Source of the DNA: JBBWZH01 sp035544115
GTDB lineage: Bacteria; Actinomycetota; Actinomycetes; Mycobacteriales; CADCTP01
Direction: 5' to 3'
DNA length: 64,000 nt
Assembly (NCBI GenBank): GCA_963714145.1
Contig: OY970235.1
Span: 558,001-622,000, forward strand
Position numbers and translations under genes: made by a program. Under the pieces are notes generated by a model. It worked only from the letters and a program-made list of their open reading frames with translations, was not told the DNA's origin and made no database searches. The number at the start of each line of letters is the position of its first letter. Within the stretch, counting starts at the first letter, position 1. Shown one piece after another: positions 34,726-41,831 of this stretch.

Positions 34726-35643
34726 ATGCAGCCTGACACGACCCGGCCCTTCGGCCGGGTGCTCACCGCCATGGTCACGCCGTTCACCCCGGACGGGGCG
34801 TTGGACGTCGACGGGGCGCAGCGGCTGGCGTCGTACCTGGTCAGCGCCGAGGGCGGCAACGACGGGCTGGTGATCAACGGCACCACCGGCGAATCGCCGA
34901 CCACCACCGACGAGGAGAAGGACAGGTTGCTCCGCGCCGTGCTCGAGGCGGTCGGCGACCAGGTGCCGGTGGTCGCGGGCGTCGGCACCTACGACACCGC
35001 GCACACCGCGCACCTGGCCCAGGCGGCCGAGAAGGCCGGCGCGCGCGGGGTGCTGGTCGTCACCCCGTACTACTCGAAGCCGCCGCAGGCCGGCCTGCTG
35101 GCGCACTTCCGGATGGTCGCGGACGCCACCGCGCTGCCGGCGATGCTCTACGACATCCCGGGCCGCACCGGCACCCCGATCAGCACCGACACGCTGCTCC
35201 GGCTGGCCGAGCACCCGCGGATCGTCGCGGTCAAGGACGCCAAGGGCGACCTGGAGGCCAGCGCCGACGTGATGGCCCGGTCCGACCTGGCCTTCTACTC
35301 CGGCGACGACCGGCTGACCCTGCCGCTGCTGTCCATCGGCGCGGTCGGCGTGGTCGGCGTCCCGACCCACCTGCTCGGCCGGCGCACCGCGCAGATGATC
35401 GCCGCGTACGAGGCCGGCGACGTCACCGGCGCCCGCGACCTGCACCGCGGGCTGCTGCCGGCGTACATCGGCACCTTCCGGACCCAGGGCGTGATCACCA
35501 CCAAGGCCGCGCTGAACCTCGTCGGCCGGCCGGCCGGCCCGGTCCGGCCGCCGCTGGTCGACGCCACCCCGGACGAGATCCACCAACTCCAAGCCGACTT
35601 CGACGAAGCTGGCGCCCCCCTGAACCCGGAGAGTCGCGCGTGA
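34726..35643 (+). CDS. dapA: 4-hydroxy-tetrahydrodipicolinate synthase
   Basis: Condenses pyruvate and aspartate semialdehyde in the first committed step of the diaminopimelate/lysine pathway. The 305-residue TIM barrel has the Thr-Thr pair in VINGTTGESPT, the Tyr in MLYDIPGRTGTPI and the Schiff-base Lys in IVAVKDAKGD. Length is normal. The stop overlaps the rnj GTG as GTGA. dapB of the same pathway is 24 kb upstream. Confidence 0.96.
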   Translation: MQPDTTRPFGRVLTAMVTPFTPDGALDVDGAQRLASYLVSAEGGNDGLVINGTTGESPTTTDEEKDRLLRAVLEAVGDQVPVVAGVGTYDTAHTAHLAQAAEKAGARGVLVVTPYYSKPPQAGLLAHFRMVADATALPAMLYDIPGRTGTPISTDTLLRLAEHPRIVAVKDAKGDLEASADVMARSDLAFYSGDDRLTLPLLSIGAVGVVGVPTHLLGRRTAQMIAAYEAGDVTGARDLHRGLLPAYIGTFRTQGVITTKAALNLVGRPAGPVRPPLVDATPDEIHQLQADFDEAGAPLNPESRA

Positions 35644-37328
35644 GCCATCCCCACCCGGAACTCGGCGCACCCCCACCGCTGGCCAAGGATGGGCTACGGG
35701 TCGTCCCGCTCGGCGGGCTGGGCGAGATCGGCCGGAACATGACCGTGTTCGAGCACGCCGGCCGGCTGCTGGTGGTCGACTGCGGGGTGCTGTTCCCGGA
35801 GGAGGAGCAGCCCGGCGTCGACCTGATCCTGCCCGACTTCAGCTGGATCCGGGACCGGCTCGACCAGGTCGAGGCGGTCGTGCTCACGCACGGGCACGAG
35901 GACCACATCGGCGGCCTGCCGTACCTGCTCCGGGAGAAGTCCGACATCCCGCTGGTCGGTTCCCGGTTCACCCTGGCGCTGGCCGAGGCGAAGCTGCGCG
36001 AGCACCGGATCGAGCCGTACTCGATGACCGTGGCCGAGGGGCGGCGGGAGAAGCTCGGCCCGTTCGACTGCGAGTTCTTCGCGGTCAACCACTCGATCCC
36101 GGACTCGCTCGCGGTCGCCATCCGGACGTCCGCCGGGCTGGTGCTGCACACCGGTGACTTCAAGATGGACCAGCTCCCGCTCGACGGCCGGCTGACCGAC
36201 CTGGGCGGGTTCGCCCGGCTCGGCGCCGAGGGCGTCGACCTGCTGATGTCCGACTCGACCAACGCCGAGGTGCCCGGGTTCGTGTCGCCGGAGCGGGAGA
36301 TCGGCCCGGTGCTGGACGCGATCATGGCCAGCGCCACCCGCCGGGTGATCGTGGCCTGCTTCGCCTCGCACGTGCACCGGGTGCAGCAGGTGCTGGACGC
36401 GGCCGCCACCCACGGCCGCCGGGTCGCGATGGTGGGCCGGTCGATGGTGCGCAACATGGGCATCGCCCGCGACCTCGGCCTGCTCCGGGTGCCGCCGGAC
36501 CTGATCGTGCCGCTGGACGAGGCGGCCGCGATGTCGCCGGAGCGGGTGGTGCTGGTCTCCACCGGTTCGCAGGGGGAGCCGCTGTCCGCGCTGGCCCGGA
36601 TGGCCGGCCGGGACCACCAGCAGGTCCGGATCGAACCGCTCGACACCGTGATCCTGGCGTCCAGCCTGGTGCCGGGGAACGAGACCGCGGTCTACAAGGT
36701 GATCAACGGGCTGTCCCGGTGGGGCGCCACGGTGATCCACAAAGAGGTCGCCAAGGTGCACGTCTCCGGGCACGCGCCGGCCGGCGAACTGCTGTTCCTG
36801 CTGAACGCGACCAAGCCGCGGAACCTGCTCCCGATCCACGGCGAGTGGCGGCACCTGCGGGCGCACGCCCGGCTGGCGGAGCTGACCGGCATGCCCAAGG
36901 ACCGGGTCGTGCTGGCCGACGACGGCGTGGTGGTCGACCTGGTGAACGGGGTGGCCAAGGTGGCCGGCAAGGTCGACTGCGGCTACGTGTACGTGGACGG
37001 GCTGGCCGTCGGCGACGTCGGCGAGGAGTCGTTGAAGGACCGGCGCATCCTCGGCGACGAGGGCTTCATCGCGATCACCGTGGTGCTCGACTCGGTCACC
37101 GGCAAGGTCACCGGCACCCCGCACGTCTCCGGCCGCGGCTTCAGCGACGAGCCGGCCGCGTTCGAGAACGTGCTGCCGCTGATCGCCGCCGAGCTGGACC
37201 GGGCCGCGGTGGAGGGTGTGGTGGACACCCACCGGCTGGCCCAGGCGGTCCGCCGGGTGGTCGGCCGCTGGGTCTCCGACACCTACCGCCGCCGCCCGAT
37301 GATCATCCCGACGGTGATCGAGGTCTGA
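35640..37328 (+). CDS. rnj: Ribonuclease J
   Basis: A 562-residue metallo-beta-lactamase/beta-CASP nuclease that processes and degrades RNA (endo- and 5'-3' exonuclease). The zinc site is LTHGHEDHIGGLPYLL, with further ligands in VNHSIPDS and LHTGDFKMD. The beta-CASP region includes MSDSTNAEVPGFV and VSTGSQGEPLSALARM, and HVSGHAPAGELLFLLNATKP lies near the second metal residue. The C-terminal domain ends VSDTYRRRPMIIPTVIEV. The GTG overlaps the dapA stop. A scrap of its 3' end recurs at 38518-38557. Confidence 0.97.
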   Translation: MSHPHPELGAPPPLAKDGLRVVPLGGLGEIGRNMTVFEHAGRLLVVDCGVLFPEEEQPGVDLILPDFSWIRDRLDQVEAVVLTHGHEDHIGGLPYLLREKSDIPLVGSRFTLALAEAKLREHRIEPYSMTVAEGRREKLGPFDCEFFAVNHSIPDSLAVAIRTSAGLVLHTGDFKMDQLPLDGRLTDLGGFARLGAEGVDLLMSDSTNAEVPGFVSPEREIGPVLDAIMASATRRVIVACFASHVHRVQQVLDAAATHGRRVAMVGRSMVRNMGIARDLGLLRVPPDLIVPLDEAAAMSPERVVLVSTGSQGEPLSALARMAGRDHQQVRIEPLDTVILASSLVPGNETAVYKVINGLSRWGATVIHKEVAKVHVSGHAPAGELLFLLNATKPRNLLPIHGEWRHLRAHARLAELTGMPKDRVVLADDGVVVDLVNGVAKVAGKVDCGYVYVDGLAVGDVGEESLKDRRILGDEGFIAITVVLDSVTGKVTGTPHVSGRGFSDEPAAFENVLPLIAAELDRAAVEGVVDTHRLAQAVRRVVGRWVSDTYRRRPMIIPTVIEV

Positions 37329-37341
37329 CCCGGCGGCCCGG

Positions 37342-37366
37342 CCCGGCCCGGGTCCAGCGGGCCGGG
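37342..37366. terminator. Hairpin between convergent rnj and membrane-protein genes
   Basis: CCCGGCCCG (37342-37350) pairs with CGGGCCGGG (37358-37366) around a seven-base loop, in the 54-base gap where transcription from both sides converges. It could serve both strands. Confidence 0.55.
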
Positions 37367-37382
37367 GGTCCGCGGGCCGGGG

Positions 37383-38462
37383 TCAGCGATCGATGCGGGC
37401 CAGCCAGGGGTGGGCGGCCACGATGCCGGTCCCGTTGTCAGCCTTGCTGAGCTGCTCGTACGTGGGTTGGTCCAGGATGAGCACCTCGACGTCGAACTGC
37501 CCGCGGTTGTAGGCCGGGCTGTCCTGGGTGATCTGCCGAACGGCGCCCAACAGCGCGCTGACCCGGTTGCCGACGGCGTCCACCTCGCCGCGGTTGTGCG
37601 GGATCTGGCTCACGCACAGGTTGCCGGTGAAGACGGTGGCCAGTTCCCGCCGCGCCACGTCCAGGTCGAGCACGGTGCCGACCAGCGCGACCTGGGTCGT
37701 CTCATCGCCCCGGTCGACCCCATCGCTGGACGGCGGCGGCCGGCCGTCCGGGTAGCCGATCTCGACGGCGCCGTACCGGTCCGGGTGTGCCTCGAGGTAG
37801 CCGTCGAGATGATTCACCGACCCGTCGTCCAGGTGGGCGTGGATCCAGCCGGCCGGCGGTGGCGGGCAGGGCAGTCGCTGCGCCGCCAGCCCGGCGTCGT
37901 CCGCCGGCTCCGCCGGCACCGTCTGCCGGGTCACGGTGAGCGTGCCGGCCCGGTACCTGCCCTCGACCTGGGCGTAGCCGGTGACGGTGCCGTCCACGTC
38001 CTGCCGGTCGGCCAGCTTGCCCAGGTCGGCCCCGAGCAGCGTGAAACCGTCGCAGTCGTCGGGTGCCGGCGGTGCGTCGCGGTCCAGTGGGTTGTCGATG
38101 CTGATGCGCATGGCACACAACCGGACCGGCCGGCCCGGCACCGCGACGACCTGGCCCAGCGCGCCGGCCAGGTCGCCGTCCCGGACCACCAGGTCGGCCA
38201 GCGGCACCTGCGGTCGCGGTGCACCGGCCGCGTCGCCGGGCCGGCCCGGGCGGATCAGCAGGATGGCCAGGACCAGTCCGGCCGTGGCCACCACAGCCGC
38301 CGCCACAACGGCCAGCGACCGCCGGCCGCCGGCCTGGGCCGGCAGCTCGGGCCGCACCGGTTCGGCGGCCGGCTCTGGTGCTTCTCCGCTGTTGTCGGCG
38401 GCGCCATCGGGGGCGCCGTCAGGGCTGCTGTTGTCGGGGCCGTTGTGCGGCGGGTCGGTCAT
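37383..38462 (-). CDS. Single-pass membrane protein, sigma-linked four-Cys family, copy 1
   Basis: A 359-residue protein of unknown function. Residues 1-47 are polar (Asp/Pro/Gly-rich), 49-70 form one membrane helix (LAVVAAAVVATAGLVLAILL), and the rest is extracytoplasmic. The ectodomain shares with copies 2 and 3 the blocks VVRDGDLAGALGQVVAVPGR, RAGTLTVTRQTVPAE, EAHPDRYGAVEIGYPDGR, TQVALVGTVLD, FTGNLCVSQIPHNRGEVDAV and GIVAAHPWLARI. Four cysteines are conserved (PVRLC, DDC, LPCPPP, GNLC), suggesting two disulfides. ATG 38462 is chosen because GGAGGAGCCGAG precedes it, identical to copy 2. It arose by tandem duplication with copy 2. Confidence 0.85.
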   Translation of the reverse strand: MTDPPHNGPDNSSPDGAPDGAADNSGEAPEPAAEPVRPELPAQAGGRRSLAVVAAAVVATAGLVLAILLIRPGRPGDAAGAPRPQVPLADLVVRDGDLAGALGQVVAVPGRPVRLCAMRISIDNPLDRDAPPAPDDCDGFTLLGADLGKLADRQDVDGTVTGYAQVEGRYRAGTLTVTRQTVPAEPADDAGLAAQRLPCPPPPAGWIHAHLDDGSVNHLDGYLEAHPDRYGAVEIGYPDGRPPPSSDGVDRGDETTQVALVGTVLDLDVARRELATVFTGNLCVSQIPHNRGEVDAVGNRVSALLGAVRQITQDSPAYNRGQFDVEVLILDQPTYEQLSKADNGTGIVAAHPWLARIDR

Positions 38463-38517
38463 CTCGGCTCCTCCGGTTGATCCCGGCAATATGTCGCACT
38501 GTTGATACTCAGATGGT

Positions 38518-38557
38518 CGCTGGGTGTCCGACACCTACCGCCCGGGATCGAGGTCTG
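38518..38557 (+). pseudogene. Duplicated scrap of the rnj 3' end
   Basis: 38518-38542 repeats rnj 37266-37290 with one mismatch (the DNA of WVSDTYR), and 38546-38557 repeats exactly the last 12 bases GATCGAGGTCTG (37316-37327). About 25 bases between are deleted. It lies 46 bases past copy 2's stop codon in the same relative place as the true rnj end lies past copy 1's. It is not a gene but a duplication scar. Confidence 0.85.
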
Positions 38558-38603
38558 GGCAGGGCGGTGCGGGTCAGGGGGTCGGGGTCAGGGTGGTGCG
38601 GGG

Positions 38604-39734
38604 TCAGCGGCCGAGCGGGCGGAGCCAGGGCTGGGCGGCGATGATCCCGGTGTTGCCGTCGATCTTGCTGAGCTTGTCGTACATGGCCTGGTCGAGGACG
38701 ATCAGTTCGACGTCGAACCGCCCGTGGTAGTAGTCAGGCCCGTCCTGGCTGATCTGTGGTGTGGTGTCCATCAGCGCGCTGACCTGCTTGCCGATCGCGT
38801 CCACCTGCGTCCGGCTGTGCGCTATCCGGGTCACGCACAGGTTGCCGGTGAAGACGGTGGCCAGTTCCTGCCGGGCCGTGGCGGGGTCCAGCACGGTACC
38901 GACCAGCGCGACCTCGGTCTTGTTGTCGCCCTGGTCGACCGGCTCGGTGGACGGAGCCGGCCGGCCGTCCGGGTAGCCGATCCCCATGGCGCCGTAGCGG
39001 TCCGGGTGCGCTGCGAGGTAACCGTCGAGCCGGTTCGTCGAGTTGGTGTCCAGCTGCGTGCGCATCCAGCCGGCGGCCGGCGGCGGGCAGGGCGTCGGCT
39101 CGGCCGGCGGATCGTCGAGGCCGGCCACCGGGCCGGCCGTGGGCACGGTCTGCCGGGTGACGGTGAGCGTGCCGGCCCGGTACCGGCCCTCGACCCGGGC
39201 GTAGCCGGAGACGGATCCGGGCAGCTCCTCCCGGTCGGCCAGCTTGCCCAGATCGGCCCCGACCAGCGTGATCCCGGCGCAGCCGTCCGGTGCCCCAGCG
39301 GCGGCCTCGTCCAGGGTGGTGCCGGCGCTGGCCATACCGCCGCCGCGCGGGTAGCACAGCCGGACCGGCTGGCCGCTGACCGCGAATACCTCGCCGGACG
39401 CGCTGGCCAGGTCGCCGTCCCGGACCACCAGTTCGGCCAGCGGCAGTTGCCGCGGCGCCGCCGCGCCCGCGTCGCCGGACCGGTCCGGGCGGGTCAGCAG
39501 CACGATGGCCAGGACCAGCCCGGCGGCGGCCAGCACGGCCACCGCCGCGATGACCGGCCGCCGCCGGCCGCCGGCGCGGGCCAGCAGGTCCGGCGACGGC
39601 CCGCCGGCTGCCGCCGCGGCCGGCTCCCCGCCGTTCCCAGCCCCACCACCGGCCCTACTATCGGCGCCGCCGTCCGGGCCGCCGCCGTCCGGGCCGCCGC
39701 CGTTGTCGGGGCCGTTGTGGGGCAGGTCGGTCAT
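38604..39734 (-). CDS. Single-pass membrane protein, sigma-linked four-Cys family, copy 2
   Basis: A 376-residue paralog of copy 1. It begins MTDLPHNGPDN (copy 1 MTDPPHNGPDN), followed by a longer Gly/Pro/Asp-rich segment, a membrane helix at about 60-80 (VIAAVAVLAAAGLVLAIVLL), then the ectodomain with the four conserved cysteines (PVRLC, DGC, TPCPPP, GNLCVTR). Shared blocks include GTLTVTRQTVP, AHPDRYGAMGIGYPDGRP and GIIAAQPWLRPLG. ATG 39734 has GGAGGAGCCGAG upstream. The upstream element CTGAATATCA corresponds to CTGAGTATCA before copy 1, so both may be driven by the same promoter type. Confidence 0.85.
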   Translation of the reverse strand: MTDLPHNGPDNGGGPDGGGPDGGADSRAGGGAGNGGEPAAAAAGGPSPDLLARAGGRRRPVIAAVAVLAAAGLVLAIVLLTRPDRSGDAGAAAPRQLPLAELVVRDGDLASASGEVFAVSGQPVRLCYPRGGGMASAGTTLDEAAAGAPDGCAGITLVGADLGKLADREELPGSVSGYARVEGRYRAGTLTVTRQTVPTAGPVAGLDDPPAEPTPCPPPAAGWMRTQLDTNSTNRLDGYLAAHPDRYGAMGIGYPDGRPAPSTEPVDQGDNKTEVALVGTVLDPATARQELATVFTGNLCVTRIAHSRTQVDAIGKQVSALMDTTPQISQDGPDYYHGRFDVELIVLDQAMYDKLSKIDGNTGIIAAQPWLRPLGR

Positions 39735-39873
39735 CTCGGCTCCTCCGGCTGGTCCGCACAGGTCACATCTCTGATATTCAGTGGACACCCGGATCGGTTC
39801 GCTGCGCCCCGCAGTTGGCGGCAACCGTTGCCGAGTCGTGACTGTGCTGGCCGGCTCGTGACGTGCGGGTGCC

Positions 39874-40953
39874 CTAGCCGACCCGGGTCAGCCAGGGCTG
39901 GGCGGCGACGATGCCGGTGCCCCGGTCGGCGGCGGTCAGCACCTCGTACTGCTGCTGATCCACGATCACCAGCTGGACGGTGACCAGGCCGCCGTAGTAG
40001 TCGGTGCCGATGGTGTAGATCTGCATGTGCTCGCGATCCGGCCTCGGCACCCGGTCCTGCACGGCGTTGACCTGCAGCCGGTTGCGCGGCACCCGGGTCA
40101 CGCAGAGGTTGCCGGAGTAGACCTTGCGCAGGCTGCGCGCGATCGCGTTCGGGTCGGCCGTGGTGCCGACCAGCGCGACCTGGGTCTTGTTGTAGTCCGG
40201 CCCGTCGGTGGCGCCGGTCGGCGGGCCGTCCGGGTAGGTGACCACGAGCTCACCGAACTGGTCCGGGTGCGCGTTCAGGTAGCCGACCAGCGGGTCGGCA
40301 CCGGCACCGGCGCCGTCCAGCTGTCCTGGGGCCCAGCCGCCCTCCGGCGCCGGGCACGGTGGCCGGTCCGGGAAGCTCACCGGCAGGTCACCGGTCGACC
40401 GCCGCGGTGCGCCCTGCGCCGTCACGGTCAGCGTGCCGGACCGGTAGCTGCCCTCGATCCAGGCCTGGCCCCAGACGGCGCCGTTCTTCGCGAACCGCTC
40501 GGTCAGCCGGCTCAGGTTGGCGCCGGCCAGGTTCACCCCGGTGCCGCAGTACGCCGGCACCCGCACGCCCACGTACCCCGGCAGCGCCACCGGCACGGGC
40601 GCGCAGAACCGCACCGGCCGGCCGGGCAGCGCCAGCACCTGGCCGGTCCCGGCGACCCGGTCGCCGTCCCGGACCAGCAGCGTCCGCAACGCCGGCCGCG
40701 GCTTCAGGGCGACCGCGACCGGTGCGACGTCCGGCCGGTTCGTCCCCGACCCGTCCGGCCCGCCGAGCGTGGTCGCGGCCACCACCGCGCCGCCGGCCAG
40801 CAGCACGACCGCCGCCGCCGCTGCCAGCGGCTGCCAGCGCCCGGGTGGGCGGGCCGCGGCCAGCCGGGCCAGGTCCGGCCGCGGCGGCGCCGGCTGTGCC
40901 GCCTGCCACCGCTGCGCGTCGGCACGCAGCAGTTCGTCCATGTCATCGGTCAC
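39874..40953 (-). CDS. Single-pass membrane protein next to the ECF sigma gene, copy 3
   Basis: A 359-residue, more divergent member of the same family. The N-terminus (MTDDMDELLRADAQRWQAAQ) is a short cytoplasmic segment with helix potential, unlike the disordered starts of copies 1 and 2. A membrane helix lies at about 42-63. The ectodomain keeps LLVRDGDRVAGTGQVLALPG, GTLTVTAQG, YLNAHPDQFGELVVTYPDGP, NKTQVALVGT, YSGNLCVTRVPRNRLQVNAV and GIVAAQPWLTRVG, with the same four cysteines. GTG 40953 is preceded by GAGGAG and lies 49 bases after the sigma gene, so the two form an operon. Position and topology fit an anti-sigma factor, but no known anti-sigma domain is visible. Confidence 0.85.
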   Translation of the reverse strand: MTDDMDELLRADAQRWQAAQPAPPRPDLARLAAARPPGRWQPLAAAAAVVLLAGGAVVAATTLGGPDGSGTNRPDVAPVAVALKPRPALRTLLVRDGDRVAGTGQVLALPGRPVRFCAPVPVALPGYVGVRVPAYCGTGVNLAGANLSRLTERFAKNGAVWGQAWIEGSYRSGTLTVTAQGAPRRSTGDLPVSFPDRPPCPAPEGGWAPGQLDGAGAGADPLVGYLNAHPDQFGELVVTYPDGPPTGATDGPDYNKTQVALVGTTADPNAIARSLRKVYSGNLCVTRVPRNRLQVNAVQDRVPRPDREHMQIYTIGTDYYGGLVTVQLVIVDQQQYEVLTAADRGTGIVAAQPWLTRVG

Positions 40954-41002
40954 GGTGTCCGCTCCTCTCGGCTGTGTGCTCCCGCCGCCCCGCCGCCCGG
41001 GG

Positions 41003-41545
41003 TCATGGCGATTCCGCCAGTAGCTGGCGCAGCCGGGCCCGCGCGTCGGCGAGGGTGGACTTGACCGTGCCGGCCGCGCAGCCCATCACCGCGGCGGTCT
41101 CGGCGACGGTGAGGTCGGCGTAGTAGAGGCAGTCGACGGCCAGCCGCTGCCGGCCGGTGAGCTGGTCGAGCGCGCGGGCCAGGTCGAGGCTGGCCGGCGT
41201 CGCCGCGTCCGGCCCGGGGACCGGCGGGTCGTTCCCGGCGACCCGCCGGCCGTCCATGAGCGTGACCGGCCGGCCCCGGGCCCGGGCCTTGCGCGCCTGG
41301 TCGGCGGTGATCGCCAGCAGCCAGCCGCCCGGCACGCCCCGGGCCGGGTCGAACTGCCGCCGCTTCAGCCAGGCCCGGACCAGCGACTCCTGCACGATGT
41401 CGTCCCGGTCGGCGGCCGGCGCGAGCCGGGCGGCCAACCGCGCCATCGCGGCCAGGTGCGGGCCGACCCAGTCGGCGAAGCCGGCGGGGTCGCCCGGTGG
41501 GCCGGCCGCCTTCGCGGCGGGCTCCGGTTCGCGCACGGTGGTCAC
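41003..41545 (-). CDS. ECF-type RNA polymerase sigma factor
   Basis: A 180-residue group 4 sigma factor. Region 2 is visible in ADRDDIVQESLVRAWLKRRQ (core binding and -10 recognition), region 4 in LTGRQRLAVDCLYYADLTVA and MGCAAGTVKSTLADARARLR (-35 helix-turn-helix). GTG 41545 is the first start; a second GTG lies nine bases on. It is followed in the same direction by the three paralogous membrane proteins, suggesting a cell-surface signalling unit. Its targets are unknown; the shared CTGARTATCA elements before copies 1 and 2 are candidates. Confidence 0.92.
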   Translation of the reverse strand: MTTVREPEPAAKAAGPPGDPAGFADWVGPHLAAMARLAARLAPAADRDDIVQESLVRAWLKRRQFDPARGVPGGWLLAITADQARKARARGRPVTLMDGRRVAGNDPPVPGPDAATPASLDLARALDQLTGRQRLAVDCLYYADLTVAETAAVMGCAAGTVKSTLADARARLRQLLAESP

Positions 41546-41638
41546 ATCCCTAGTACCCGGCCGGCGGCCGGTTCGGTTGGGTCGGCCCGGTCGCGGGCGC
41601 CCGCGGCCGTACTCCTACACCCGCTCCGCACCTGCTTC

Positions 41639-41695
41639 GGTTGCCCCGCCCTCGGTTGCCCCGCCCTCGGTTGCCCGCCCTCGGTTGCCCGCCGG
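41639..41695. repeat. GGTTGCCCCGCCCTC tandem repeat upstream of ftsK
   Basis: Two 15-base units, a 14-base unit missing one C, and a partial fourth, in the 286-base gap between the divergent sigma and ftsK genes. No coding role. The rest of the gap holds the two promoters; only the ftsK -10 element is recognisable. Confidence 0.85.
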
Positions 41696-41818
41696 CCCGG
41701 ACGTCGACTCAGCGGGTGGTGTCCGGACTTCACCCGGTCGGTGGGGTGTGACCGTTGCCAACCGGGACCGTTCCGCGACACCGCGTCGGCAATGGGCAGG
41801 TTCGCCGCCTCCCGACGC

Positions 41819-41824
41819 TAACGT
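41819..41824 (+). promoter_or_regulatory. -10 element (TAACGT) of a probable leaderless ftsK promoter
   Basis: TAACGT, seven bases, then the ftsK ATG; no ribosome binding site. Supports ATG 41832 as the true start over the long in-frame extension upstream. Confidence 0.5.
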
Positions 41825-41831
41825 GTGGGCC

